Part shown: piece after piece, positions 43,407-55,139 of the stretch
Layout: each line of letters begins with the position of its first letter
Position numbering within the stretch: the first letter of the stretch is position 1
Assembly (NCBI GenBank): GCA_911728435.2
Contig: OU452213.1
Span: 6,117,834-6,181,833, forward strand
Source of the DNA: Apoderus coryli
Lineage: Eukaryota; Arthropoda; Insecta; Coleoptera; Attelabidae
DNA length: 64,000 nt
Reading direction: 5' to 3'
Notes under the pieces: generated by a model
What the model was told of the DNA's origin: nothing
Databases searched by the model: none
Seen by the model: the letters and a program-made list of their open reading frames with translations, nothing else
Position numbers and translations under genes: made by a program

Positions 43407-43725
43407 CTTTTACTTGCCTACCGCACGTACCAACTTGTTGCCCTTTTCGCCATTGTTTGAGATGTGTTCTCTTTGTGACTCGGTGAGTAACGATATTGAT
43501 GTGTTTTTTAATACCATATCTTATATTAAAAAAGTGTTTTTTAGATAAATATTTGTTGTTAAACCATTCTTATTTTGACTATTTTTTGCGATTGTAATAT
43601 TTGTATTATTTTTAATTTTGAACCGTGTATTTATGTTAATTTTATCGTTTTGTAATGTACCTGCCCTGTAATTGGATGTGTTTCTGTCTGGGTAGATGTA
43701 ATCTAAATAAATAAAATAAAATTCT
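42780..43725 (+). mobile_element. Jockey-like LINE, 5'-truncated, plus strand
   Basis: Coding starts inside the RT thumb region, followed by a 3' region with the family phrase ccctgtaattggatgtg and a taaataaataaaataaaat tail ending near 43725. Confidence 0.82.
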
Positions 43726-43869
43726 TGTGAGTTATGGAATTTAATCGCGAAATTACTCGAAGAAAAGTATTATAATTAAGTTCAAAGTTGCTCGTGAGGC
43801 CAAAAGCACGAAACGCCATATATGGTTTAGAGAGAAAACTGTTGTCCTACGAAGTGGCTTGAGAACGGC

Positions 43870-44060
43870 TCGTTCGCCAGAATGTTGAAGAAAATTCTAC
43901 TACTCACTGGTAGTGTTCGAGAAAGAAGACCAATCATATATATAGCCAACGTAAGAGCGACAGAGGACAGTTATAAAGTGACAGTTTAAGTGTTTCAAAC
44001 GATAAAATGTGTTTTTTAAGAACCCAGCGTAAAAGCGAAATCAAATCGTTACAGTATTAT
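43870..44060 (+). repeat. LTR-like repeat with TATA, copy 2
   Basis: Diverged match to 18390-18655: cgccagaatgttg, gtgttcgagaaagaag, TATATATA at 43937, agccaacgtaagagcgacag, an ACAGT initiator at about 43967, and a TTACA end. Same orientation as copy 1. Confidence 0.5.
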
Positions 44061-44064
44061 ACTT

Positions 44065-44705
44065 GACTACCAGTGCAGTGGAAAGAAAATATGATGGTAT
44101 TGTCAGAGTGCAAAAATCAAAAGGATTTATAATTTATAACAGATGTTCAATGGAAAAATATAATTCTATATTTATATCCTGTTTAAACTAGCTAGATTCG
44201 ATAAATCACCTTTCCGCAAGAATTTAGTTAGTAGATTCCCAAATTTTCATACCTTTGCCAATTGTACTTCTTCAAATATTGATCGCAGATGGGACACAGC
44301 TGTTTTCCTGTGTGAGACTTTCTAGTTTCCCTTATGGAAAACCTAATTGTTTCTGATGATGCCGTGTATAATCCAAATAGTAATTTTTCAGTTCATCCAG
44401 GTAAAACAATGAGGAGAGCTAAATGCGTAGGTGTGGGAAAAGACAAAGCGAGAGAAGCAGGTAGAACAGTTAAAAGTAGGACTCGTGTTTAGTTTACATT
44501 ATCTTTCCACTGAATATGAAACGCTGGCTGTAAAGCCCTCAGGGATATTTACTTTACCTGGGCAGGAGAAACTACCTAACTGCTAAGATACTACATTTGA
44601 GCTTATTACCTGTTGTGTGTTTTGCAGAATACATTAAAATCTTGAATCATACCTCCTAGTATTCATTTGTGTCTGCCTAAAATACATTAGAATATAGAAT
44701 ACTGT
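44065..44705. other. Unassigned sequence
   Basis: No feature recognised. Confidence 0.45.
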
Positions 44706-46270
44706 TTTATTTATTTATTTATTTATTGTCTAACAGGTTACACCCAATTACAAGACAATTCTTTGATTCCATAATATAAACAATTGAACTTAATCTACAC
44801 TAAAACTATAATAAAAACTTAATATCAAATTCTTAAATTAACTAAATGAGCCTGCAAACTATGTTTAAATGCCACTAAATTATTACTAAAAAAATTGGTA
44901 TGAACAGATATTTTATGCTTATTACATAGATTGCATGCATTGATTACGGGAGCCCTCGTCTCATAATTCGTATGAGCTTGGGGAACTCTAAATAAGTGCA
45001 TGTTCCGTGTATATGCCAGTGGTACGTTCAGGTTCACTTCCTGTAAGAGGTGAGGGCAATCCAGCATGGAGTTGATTAATTTAAAAAGAAATATTTGAGA
45101 TGCAGACACTCTTCGACACTGCAACGATTGAAAACCAAAACGGTTTAAGAGTTCGTTATGATCAACCCCCCTGTCTTGATATCGTCCATCAATCTTGTAC
45201 GAAATGTACTTTACTGGTGTACTGGTAAGTCGGTGACCACACGACAGACGCGTATTCCAACTTTGACCGCACCAGCGACTGGTAAAGGGCTATAAGAGGG
45301 TATATATTCTGAAATTCCCTTGTTGACCTTATAATAACTCCAAGTGCTCTAGTCGCCTCTTGGCAAATACTGTGAAGGTGAGGATTGAATGACTATTCAT
45401 TGTCAACAAGGACACCCAGATCCCTAACTTCCTCTTGCATCTCTGAAGAATGTCGTCGCCAATGCTGTACTCAATCCGGAGGACATCAGCACATACATGA
45501 ACGACATACATTTGCATTTTTTTGTGTTAAGTGGAATCCTGATATCTGCACACCAACGCTCCAGCGCCACCAAGTCCGTCTGAAGCAGCTCACAATCCAA
45601 GGGATTACGTATTATCCTGAAGAGCTTCAGATCAGCAGCAAACAGGAGACAGGACTAAATACATTCGCAGTGATATCGTTGACGTATATCGAAAATATAA
45701 GTGGAGCCAAGTTGCTCCCCTGCGGTGCACCATATATAGCTATAAAATCCCTAGATTTAAAGCCATTGTACTCAACAAACAACGTACGTCCAGTAAGATA
45801 AGACTCGAAGAATCCAACAAGGGCAGTACTGAATCCTAGTGCCTTCATTTTCCTCAATATAATACCATGGTCCAACCTGTCAAAAGCCTTCGAGAAGTCT
45901 GTGTAGATAGCATCAACCTGTTCACCTCTGCTTATGGTGGGATAAACATACTGCAGGAACTCGGATAAGTTAATGACGGTTGAGCGCTTCTGATTGAAGC
46001 CATGTTGTTGAACTATTATTAAATTTTTTATTTGACTAAATAATTTGTCATGTATGGCTATCTCAAAGACCTTCGAGAAGTTAGACAAAATGGATTTCGG
46101 ACGATAGTTCACTATTTCGTTGATATCATTGGCCTTCTGCACTGGACATCTACGAGCTATCTTCCAGACGTCGGAAAAGGTTTGAGCGTTTATTGATTTA
46201 TTGAATAGGACTTGTAATGGTTTAGCAAATACTCGTATATATGCGCAATCCCTAATTACGAATGAAGGTA
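44706..46270 (-). mobile_element. Jockey-like LINE, 5'-truncated, minus strand
   Basis: A (TTTA)n tail at 44706-44730 and the family 3' phrase attgtctaacaggttacacccaattacaagac, then RT coding in several frames to about 46260. Confidence 0.85.
44825..46260 (-). pseudogene. LINE reverse transcriptase relic, FADD changed to FAAD
   Basis: 45627-46142 carries NYRPKSILSNFSKVFE, IYTDFSKAFDRLDH and YGAPQGSNLAPLIFSIYVND. The frame then breaks at the active site: LLFAADLKLF appears one frame over (45630-45660), with Ala replacing the first Asp. 45124-45627 is scattered coding; 44825-45124 is the C terminus (ASQIFLFKLINSMLDCPHLL). At least two frameshifts. Same subfamily as the intact copy at 39265. 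Confidence 0.85.
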
Positions 46271-46274
46271 TGCC

Positions 46275-47350
46275 GTTTTAAATCATTTACCAATATAGGC
46301 AGTTATGTCTCAACGCAGCATTTAGCTTGACATGATGGATGGCGTGTCCTTGGTCTGGTCACGCAAAAATTTCATCCAGAAATGGAATGATAATATTTGA
46401 TAGATGGTCTGTATCAGACAATAATACAATGGAGGCAAAACAAAAGAGGCAATAGGGAGAAATTCACATCAAAAAAGAAATGTGTATTACTTCCAGAAAC
46501 TTTTGTACATACCGACAGTTCTCATCTGTTTTGCCAACTGGGATGAAATGTTTTTGGTATTTGCTAATAATTGTATCAAGATATTAAGTGGACAAATTTT
46601 ATTTTTGGATTTTACTCGTATTTTTACTGGGAATCATTAATTTTGAATTTTGAAAAAAAAAATTCTTCATTGCCGAGTTGAACTCTTTAGACTTTTTTCT
46701 ATGTCCATGACAAAAAAGTCTTGAATTGATACTATCAGAGGATTGTTAGAAATATGGTATTACCTCGTAGCAGCATGGAAATCCATCCAAATACGGTGGG
46801 TAAATAATACTTGATAATATCATGCTGGTGTATACATTATGGATTATGGATACAAACACATTTATAGTGTTTGGGTGACGGGAAAGAATTGCAAATCGAA
46901 TTGGTTACAGTCGATTTGTCCCTGACCATTTGTGAAATAATCCTTGACGAACAACAGGGGCGTAAATAAAAATGAGATCAATAAAATCATGTACCTTATA
47001 CAATATGGAATAAAATCCATAACAGGCACGCACAGCACACGAGAAATAGGACATTCTCTACAAACACGGTTTTTCAATTAATATTGGTTCAGGTTATTTT
47101 GTAATTTTACAATATACGAGGCATTTACCATAAAAATTGAGTAGACAATGACAATTCATGAAAATACTCTAATTCTAAATATTGTCCATTTAATAAATTA
47201 TCATCTGGAATGGTGTTCGAATTAGCCATATAATTTCAGCAAGCAATCATCATCATCATGTGGTGCTAGTTCGTGGGTTTTGAAAGAAGTTGGGAACTAG
47301 AAAAGACTTACCTACTATTTTTTGTAAGTACATGAAGTCCGTCCTTCTAG
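46275..47350. other. Unassigned sequence
   Basis: No recognised feature. A 71-codon minus frame (46862-47077) has no known relative. Confidence 0.45.
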
Positions 47351-47354
47351 TTTT

Positions 47355-47515
47355 CATGCTTGTCAAAATATCGGATAAACTGCACAAACTTCTTTTCTAT
47401 TAATAGGACGGCCAACGCATTCAGTCGATCTTTTGACGTTGTGGTTCACATAGAAGTTTTAATGCCTTTCAGGGTCGAATAACATCGTTCACCTTCCACT
47501 GTCGACTTGACTGAA
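47355..47515 (-). pseudogene. hAT transposase C-terminal relic
   Basis: The minus strand reads VKSTVEGERCYSTLKGIKTS, then M and TGA, TTTSKDRLNALAVLLIEKK and FVQFIRYFDK: the hAT dimerisation motif with one in-frame stop. It is too decayed to appear as a long frame. A different copy from 26084-26347. Confidence 0.75.
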
Positions 47516-47755
47516 TCCATCCGATCTACGTCAATAATTTCGTCCAAGCGTTCTTTGAAAGAATGCTAGTGCTAAAATAATGTGTCCACAGTTAGATTTT
47601 TGAAATTCCAGCGGGTAGGACCAGGTCGTAGTAACCTACGTTTGAGTATTTCATCAAGAATTGCTGTTTGTTTTGGTGCGGGACAAAACAAGCTTGAACA
47701 TGACTGCAAATTTGCAAGACAAATTTTAACTTTTTTATTGCCGCTCGTTCAATAT

Positions 47756-47875
47756 TAGTCCAATCAAAAAGACCATAGGATGACACATAGATGGCGTTAC
47801 TTTCATATGATTTTTATTTAGTGCTAATCTTCGAACGATAAATTTGACAGCAATCTGACTTTTGATTACAACAAT
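47756..47875 (+). mobile_element. Mariner 5' terminus fragment
   Basis: TTAGTCCAATCAAAAAGACCATAGG, in two parts, then gatgacacatagatggcgtt and the family 5' region (aaatttgacagcaatctgac). Inverted matches at 55245-55362 and 56965-57050. It stops where the Crypton segment begins. Confidence 0.75.
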
Positions 47876-47894
47876 TAACAAATATTATTCATTT

Positions 47895-49054
47895 TTATTT
47901 AAAACTACAGTTGTGAAAAGTACAATTGGAGAATGTTAAATTGGAAGAAGAGTTTGCTGAAGTTAACGGATTGTTAATTTCCACTGTTGAAGAAATTCCT
48001 CGCATGGTGTTGATTATTTCACCATGGCGTTCTTGGTTAATATTCAAGTACGGTTTAATTGAATTAGAGCTGCTATGTCCTGTTATTTTTATTAATTGCT
48101 GTTCAGGAATTCCTTTATTTGCCAAATGGCTAACTGGAGTTGATCTGTTGAATGATTGGATATCTTTTTACACTTCGTCTCCAAACCAATAGCTTGCGCC
48201 GATGATTTGGTCCACATATTCATTGTGTTCCTGCCTACCGGTATATTGTCAAACCATATGTCACTTTCGGAATTCCAGAAACGATTTGGTCTCAAGAATA
48301 GGCGACTGGAAGTAGTATTTTTCCCCCTTTTGGACAATAATTTATGGAATAACCGAACAGGGCATGCACTTTCGTTTGCAATATTTGGAACAAGCCACTT
48401 ACTATTTGTACAACTTTTCGATCCTCCTTGGCATGTTTTACTGAATATTGGATTGTATTCAATTCTGTTGGTTGGCGTGCCATCATTATTTTTCTCAATC
48501 GTAAAATAATCTATAAGGCAATCAGCTGGTTCACCACCTCGCCAAGCTAACTCAACAGCTACAATATGGTAAAATTTTGTTTGTAAACCTTCTGGTGTAC
48601 ATTCATCCCATAATCCAATGATTCTAGCCAAATCACTCAAATTTGATGAACTGCATTTTCGTTTGTTTGGATCCTGCTGTAATCTTTTACATTTTGCATT
48701 TCTTGCATCTCGCGCATTTTTGAATATCACACTGGTAAACGTGTCGAATACAATTTTGAAGTCATTGAAGTATTTTTCCTGGAGTAGCCTACTCGTAGTG
48801 TTCCAAATTGTTTTTACAGTTGCTTCTTTATATTCAGTTCCGTCAGCTTTTCTCATATTTACCGCATAATCTTTCAATATATTAGCCAAATTATGCAAAC
48901 TCGTTTCAGCATTCAGTTCGTATTCTCTGGTCGCACGAAACTCGAGAAATATTTTCCATACATATTTTTTTGATTTGATTGTATTTTTTAGTATATTATT
49001 AGATATAATATCATTAATTGCATCGTTAGATGCAATACTAAATCTTCGCGACAT
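47895..49054 (-). pseudogene. Crypton tyrosine recombinase (DUF3504/KIAA1958-like), one frameshift
   Basis: Two overlapping frames: 48092-49054 (320 codons from ATG, MSRRFSIASN) and 47895-48125. The first has an N-terminal helical domain, then the catalytic core with the likely first Arg in VELAWRGGEPADCL (R172) and CPVRLFHKLLSKRGK. At about 48148, inside the H-x-x-R box (SNHS...), the frame breaks, consistent with loss of one base. The rest of the core continues in the other frame: PEQQLIKITGHSS (box III His) and SIKPYLNINQERHGE with the nucleophile Tyr. Tyrosine recombinases of this kind move Crypton DNA transposons by circular intermediates. Apart from that frameshift it is well preserved. 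Confidence 0.85.
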
Positions 49055-49194
49055 TTTTAAACTAGTTGTCAGTTTGACGTTTAATTAATTTTTAATAAAA
49101 AAAAACACCAAACTGAAAACACCACATCGCTGTAATCCAGAGGTGATTGGATGAAATTTGACACATGACTTAAAATTAAGTAATTTGATTGGTT

Positions 49195-49410
49195 ACTATA
49201 TTTAGTAAAAAATTATCGTCGATATGTGACAATGGATGAAACATGGCTTCACTATTACACACCAGAATCCAAATAATGGAGTAATCGCTGAAACTGAGGC
49301 CTATTTTGACAAAAAAGACAAATTGTACTATAAAAGTTGTATGGAAAATCGCTATACTTGTTGTATTGCCCTCGGAGGCAACTATGTTGGATAATAAAAT
49401 CGAGATTTGC
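49195..49410 (+). pseudogene. Mariner catalytic fragment, internally deleted
   Basis: RRYVTMDETWLHYYTPESK at 49215-49272 (first catalytic Asp reads in a TMDETW context), then stop, then ETEAYFDKKDKLYYK and a GNYVG end matching the tail of the mariner at 12495-12608. Everything between D1 and the C terminus is deleted. Same orientation as the terminus at 47756. Confidence 0.75.
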
Positions 49411-50252
49411 AACGCAAAGAAAATTCATTTAAGCGAGATTCTTCGTATCAGACGTCATCTAATTCTACTTCTTATTGTCAATCAAAATACTGCTAGAGTA
49501 AATATTGAAGTATGCACAACTGCAAAGGAAACCCTTGTACTTCAATTTAATTTTACTAGAACAACGTTATCTCTCCAACTTTGCAAATGCCATTCATTTT
49601 CACAAGCGAAAAACTACGATTGCAGCTAATTTAAAATTATTTATAGGACAAAAGATTAGGAATCTAAAGAGGAAGGACGAATTGACTATATCTCTCTCTC
49701 CATCTTGCTTTGTCCTGCGTGTCGCCTCCTGCACTTTTCGTTCTCTTTCATTATTCCGTTTTGGCATTTTGTTTGTTTCTTAATTGGTTGGCGGAAGGAT
49801 TCTAACGGATTAAACGGAAGGAATTTGAGACACTTTGTTTTCCACTTTGTAGATAATATGTAGACTCCAACGGAATGTGTATCTATTTAGCGGATCAATG
49901 ATATTATACATGGTGGGTCAGAATCAAGATTAAAATAAAGTAGAATATTATTTTATTTTCTTTGGGTTCAAAAATTAAATTATGCCATTTACTATAATTC
50001 GTACATTTTATTTTATTTTTCCATAAGAACATAGACATAATGTATAAACATAAATCATTATGCAGTTTATTTTTATTTGATTTTGTCGATTTGTTAAAAT
50101 ATTAATTGAAATGAATATACAGATAGAGCGAAACTAAGTGACACGTCACGTTCGATTTTTTTGAGCTTAGTTTTATGCCGTAATCGGAGCGCGGCTAACT
50201 TGATTAGTTTTCTTTATACAGGGCGATTTTCATTTTCTTTTTTCCTTTATAT
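49411..50252. other. Unassigned sequence
   Basis: No feature recognised. Frames at 49306-49783 are chance overlaps. Confidence 0.45.
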
Positions 50253-50609
50253 TGTCACACTCGGTATATTGTAATAAAAATATTGCATCCGGTCGAACTA
50301 GCTATTTTACGCTGATTTAATAATTTATAAAAGTTCATCAAAGTTTATACTTTCATGACTCTAACATTGGTATTATACCTAATAGACAAATTGCAAATTC
50401 AACAAAAAACCGTACGACCGACGCTAAGTATAGACAATTTGATTGGTCTATATTCGTTGGAGCACGTAGGTGTCCGAATGCTCCGCCAGGTTCTCTAACC
50501 ACAAAACTCTCTTTTTGTGTGGTCTTCTCTCCAAACTTCGGTGAAGTAAACTTCGGGTCCTAGAAGCACTTATAGGCTTATAAGGCTTTATAGTTTATTT
50601 AATGCGATT
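50253..50609. repeat. Dispersed LTR-like repeat X, copy 2 (uninterrupted)
   Basis: Matches 38919-39014 and 40662-41075. It contains the intact target tttatactttcatgac at 50344-50359 where copy 1 has the LINE. It lacks the 130-base block present in copy 1. Confidence 0.75.
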
Positions 50610-51034
50610 AGAGTTTTAATTTTAATCATTATAAATATTAAATATTTTATTAACGCGAAAGAAAAAATCAACTGTGTCGGCGATTGTTATAATTGTAATG
50701 TAAGTACGAATTTTTAATTATTAAAATTATTGATTTTTGAGACTTGTCCTTTTTTTTATTAAATTGATTTTCATATTCTTATACATTTGTGCAATGGTGG
50801 AGGCGCCGGGGCTGGGTTGTATATTAGAGTTACAGGAAAAGTGTTTTTATAAAAGTTAGAGATAATTTGATGCTTAATGCAGTGGCGTATTAAGAATTTT
50901 TTTCAAAGTGTAATTGTTCAAGATATCGCTATCAACTTTGTTTTTTTAAATGGGACACCCTATATATTAAAGCGTCAGTAGATTCCAAATTTCGAAAATC
51001 GATTTCCAACGACTTTTCGCATTGCTCTAATATC

Positions 51035-52010
51035 TTTGTCATCGGATAAATTTAATGAATATTTTTCAGATATAGCATCTTCATTAACCGATCAAATAAA
51101 TTCACGACTGGACCCTGTCCTCCTCATGGAACCCCCTGATAAATTTCTATCTTTTAATTTTAGACAGATTTCCTTGATCGAGATTAGAGAAGTTTTGGGT
51201 TCACTAAAACCAAATCCTAGTCGGGATTTATATGAGATAAGTTCTAACATCCTCTTACCAATCAAGGAGATTATTTTGTCTCCTCTAACTAGGCTTATGT
51301 ATGAATGTATTTCGTGCAGTTTATTTCCGGATTGCCTGAAGATCTCCAGGGTAGTGCCGGTCTTTGCCCATTTCTATCATACCAACTTTGGGTAAGATAA
51401 TGGAAAAAGTGTTGTGTGCTCAATTAACGAACTACTTCGAGACAAACAATTTATTGTCAGCTTCGCAGTTTAAATTTAGAACGGGTAGGTCCACTACATA
51501 CGCGTTCGGATATTTTGTTTAGGATGTGGCGGGTGCTTTTGAGGAGGGACAGTTTTTCAGCGCTTTCGACTGTGTCAATCATGATATTTTGCTTGGAAAA
51601 CTTGCCAAATAAGGCGTAAAAAATTCATCTGTTAAACTCCTGCCAAGCTATTTGGATTGACGTCAACAGCGAACATTTTATAACAACGTTTTGTCTGATA
51701 TGTCCTTGATTAAACATGGTGTCCCACAGGGCTCTGTGTTAGGGCCTTTGCTATTGCTCCGAGTGTTCTGTAGCCTCGAAAGTCTTCAAAATCAGTTGCG
51801 GGAGGTGCGGTCGAGGGCTTCCGACTGGTTTGAGGCTAATAAGCTGTGTTTGAATCAAACTAAAACAGAAACAATTATATTTTCGCTTCGCGATATTCGG
51901 GACATTGACAACCCTTCAGGAGTTATGTTTTTTCTTGTTTGTTTGACTTGTGTAAAACCATGTTGGTTTGAAAGCTCCAATAAACGATTTATTTATTTAT
52001 TTATATCTTA
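51035..52010 (+). pseudogene. LINE (jockey-type) RT relic with (TTTA)n tail
   Basis: Begins SSDKFNEYFSDIASSLTD, an RT N-terminal extension, and continues with VLGSLKPNPSRDLYEIS. Frameshift near 51375. It then reads PTLGKIMEKVLCAQL (other frame), stops, FDCVNHDILLGKLAK, and HGVPQGSVLGPLL (51715-51755). The YADD region is deleted; the text jumps to LREVRSRASDWFEANKLCLN. The 3' end is cctccaataaacgatttatttatttattt-like (51980-52005). Several stops, two or more frameshifts and two deletions. Different family from the FADD LINEs above. Confidence 0.82.
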
Positions 52011-52013
52011 CGA

Positions 52014-52720
52014 CTAGGTATGACCTCATTTTAAATAAAAATCGAGGGGTGTATGTCTATTCTAAACTGTCAGCTGTTATGTCCAATAAAGTTTTTGCTA
52101 GAATTCGACACCAATTTTTACAACAGCTAATGAGGAAACTTTTGCCGGTGAGCGGATTTGCAAAAAAATAAAGAACTTTTCGTTTTTAATTAGACTGCTA
52201 ATCTGAAATCTTAAGTTGGTGTGGGACAGGGAATGTAGTAGCAATAGAAGCGAATCGGCAAATTAATAAAATTTACGGATCTCTGTGAAACGGTATTTGT
52301 GGACGATAAATTCCAATAAACACGACGACTGACTCTGCATTTGTGTGGAATTGTATGTGTGTGTGTGCGAGTTGTTCCAATATAATCCATAAATTTTGGC
52401 TGCAGCACTGCTAGTGTGTTGAAGCCGATTGGTTAATTTATTATTTTTGGAACACTATTTTCGATAGAGCATAGAGGGTCTACCCACACGTCTGGCCTAA
52501 CGGGTAACACTTTATGCAAGCAAAATATGCTTTGATGTTATTTGCTAGTTTTGTTTCCATACAAGAGCATTTCAATTAGTTGATTATATTAAATTCATGT
52601 TGATAGTTGGAAAGTATTGAAAGGCAAAACCGAAAAATGTTCATTTTTTTAATGAAATTAGTTTTTTAGAACTTGAATACACTTATTTCAATGATAATTC
52701 TATTCCATATATGTTAAGGC
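52014..52720. other. Unassigned sequence
   Basis: No recognised coding or repeat; a short gtgtgtgtgtg run is at 52358. Confidence 0.45.
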
Positions 52721-52722
52721 GG

Positions 52723-53110
52723 GACTCCATCAAGCTGCCGGCAGCTTTTGCTGAAGAAAAATTAAAAATAAACATCCTTTTCAGGCCGTTAGCATGAGCC
52801 GGCGATATAATTTTGCTAGCAGGCAAATGTCGGTAAATATCAACGCGATTTCAGCAGGATACGCGCGCAGGCTCTAACTGAATATTTGTCTCGAACGTTA
52901 CGTTACATATAGGTACCCTAACAAAAAAATTTCGTCGTCGCCAAACATTCTCGGATGAAGAACAATACAATCTCTGAAAGCCGACACATCTGCCCAGTTT
53001 GGCGGAGTCGAATTTAATTCCGCGGCAAACTCGCAGCAATACGACACGACATTTTGTGTCGGTGGCAAGGCCGCAAATGCTGCCGCGCTAGCCCAGTTTG
53101 GTGGAGTTCC
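52723..53110. mobile_element. Unclassified TIR element (GACTCCrycAArCTG ends)
   Basis: gggactccatcaagctg at 52726 faces two inverted versions, cagtttggcggagtc (52996-53010) and cagtttggtggagtt (53093-53107). One left and two right termini with about 14 of 17 matching bases suggest a small DNA transposon, its right end duplicated 97 bases apart. The interior is GC-richer than its surroundings. No transposase recognised. Confidence 0.4.
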
Positions 53111-53280
53111 TCTTTAATAATTTTCCGGAAGCTCTGCAAGATACTGCTACTTCGTTCGTCGAGAAACTCTTTTGTTATATGAGGTTTTCCAATAGGGATG
53201 ATATGATTTTCAAGCGACGTTGCGGCTATTTGGAATATGTCATGATCTGTCATTTGTTTGTCATTGTATTCAGTAGTGTT
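53110..53280 (-). other. Unrecognised minus-strand coding-like frame
   Basis: Minus frame reaching 53316 with DHDIFQIAATSLENHIIPIG and ITKEFLDERSSSILQSFRKI. Plausible protein composition, family unknown. It abuts the TIR element and could be its coding remnant. Confidence 0.3.
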
Positions 53281-53292
53281 TACAATTTCATC

Positions 53293-54215
53293 ATGGAGAG
53301 ATATACGCAAGAACAACGTTTACAAATTATTCAGTTTTATTATCAAAATAATCGTTCTCCAATGGCAACTTTTCGTGCGCTTTTGCCGTTTTATGGTCGT
53401 AATAATCGTCCAAGTGTGCTCGCTATTCGTCGAATGTTGGAAATTTTGAGCGTACCTTTTGTTTACATATTGTTCAAGTGCCAATAAGACAAAGAACCGG
53501 CCGAAGTAATGCAAATATTGCTGCCGTTCAGGCAAGTGTTGCTGAAGACCGCAATTTGTCGATTCCAAAACGTTCTCAACAATTGGGACTGTCTCAAAGC
53601 ACAACCTGGCGGATTTTGAGAAAGGATTTGGGTTTGCACCAGTATAAAATTGTTCTCACTCAGGAACTGAAGCCATTGGACCACCGTAAACGTCGTGAAT
53701 TTGCTGATTTTGTCTTGGAACAACTTGAAAACTTGAACGATTTTTTTAAGAAAATCATCTTCTCCGATGAGGCACACTTTCATCTGAGTCGTGCGGTAAA
53801 TAAACAAGACTGTCGATTCTGGTGCGAAGAAAATCCACAAATTATTCATGAAAAACCATTACATTCACCTAAATTGACAGTTTGGTGTGGTTTTTGGTCT
53901 GGTGGAATCATCGGTCCGTACTTCTTTCGAAATGATGCTGGTAACACCGTTACTGTAAATGGAGATCGATATAGATCGATGATAACCAACTTTTTATGGC
54001 CGATTTTGAAAGAAGTTGATCTTCACAACATTTGGTTCCAGCAAGCTACATGCCACACAGCAAATGCAACAAATGAATTATTGCGAGAAAAGTTTGGAGA
54101 TTCGATTATTTCAAAAAATTGTGATATTGAATGGCCTCCAAGAAGTTGTGATTTAACACCATTAGACTATTTCTTGTGTGGAAGCCATTTGAATGGCATT
54201 TTATTTAGAACTTAA
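53293..54215 (+). pseudogene. IS630/Tc1-mariner-type transposase with DUF4817 head; frameshift and missing catalytic Asp
   Basis: ATG at 53293: ERYTQEQRLQIIQFYYQ, then a PSVLAIRRML segment, the DUF4817 DNA-binding head. A one-base insertion near 53440 (tttt for ttt) shifts the frame; coding resumes at 53470 (VPIRQRTGRSNANI). Second HTH: SQSTTWRILRKDLGLH. DDE_3 domain: first Asp in IIFSDEAHFHL. The second should be in WFQQDGATCHTA, but here it reads WFQQATCHTA, so Asp-Gly is deleted. The third is in LTPLDYFLCG. Ends LNGILFRT. Length is otherwise near normal. Inactive by two independent lesions. Confidence 0.88.
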
Positions 54216-55137
54216 TTGTATCGATTGTACTTCACATTCAATAAAAAAACTTTTGAATTTCCTTAACAATAAGTGTGTTTTTTTTAAAGAAATCATATCA
54301 CTCTTATTGGAAAACCCTTTACCTACCTTTTAAAAAGTGATTTTTTAAGAACTCAACACATATAGTTGAGCAGCCAAAAACAGTGTTGCCAAAAAGAAAG
54401 TTGCTAAAAATCAACCGTTATAAGATCAATCAATCAACAAAAGCCGTTTGGATCCCATAAAACTGATGTCATAACTTTTTTTGACTTCATCTGTTTTTGG
54501 AACTGAAGAACCAATTTCTGTGCAAAATGTGAGAGAACAATTTTCCGGACTTGGTATAAACAACTCTTCATAACACACCGTTGTTGTTATTCATTCAAAT
54601 TCTCTAAAGTTCAGTAAAAGAAAAACAAAAAGAACTAATTTATTTTCTAGTAATAACTATTACAATGGCAATCGCATTTCCTCTAATGAAAACATTTTTG
54701 TTATACACAAAGTTTTCAACGATTAAAAGACAAAAAGGGGAGGAAAACTTTTTTTTATTCTATGTTTTTATTCGTACTCTCTTCATAATGTTTAATAAAA
54801 ATGAAAATGCAATTTTCTTTTAGAAGAAAAACGATTACGTTGTTGCTATACGCTTACACTACAATTTATTTTAATTTATCTTTAAATAAAAGGCGCGCCC
54901 GTGTGCCCGCGTTTGTTCCCAAAGAAAAACACGTCTAATTTTTTTCCTGCTTATATATTACCGTTTATTATATTATTAAAGAAAATTAAAAGAAAATTTA
55001 GATTAATTTTTGTTTTTTTTGTTTTGAGAAATGATTTCATACGTTTAGAGGGGATTTTTTCAATAAAATTCTCTATTTACGAGGGAGCATTTTTAATTCC
55101 GCTCATCTCCTCTTTATCGCTCGGGGTCTAGAGAATA
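54216..55137. other. Unassigned AT-rich sequence
   Basis: Probably the 3' end of the transposon at first (to about 54330, cttattggaaaaccctttacc), then nothing recognised. Confidence 0.45.
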
Positions 55138-55139
55138 AC

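Noticed and set aside
47895..48125. Separate small gene on the minus strand
   Set aside because: It carries the Tyr and box III of the same recombinase; starts at a non-ATG codon and continues the upstream frame after one lost base.
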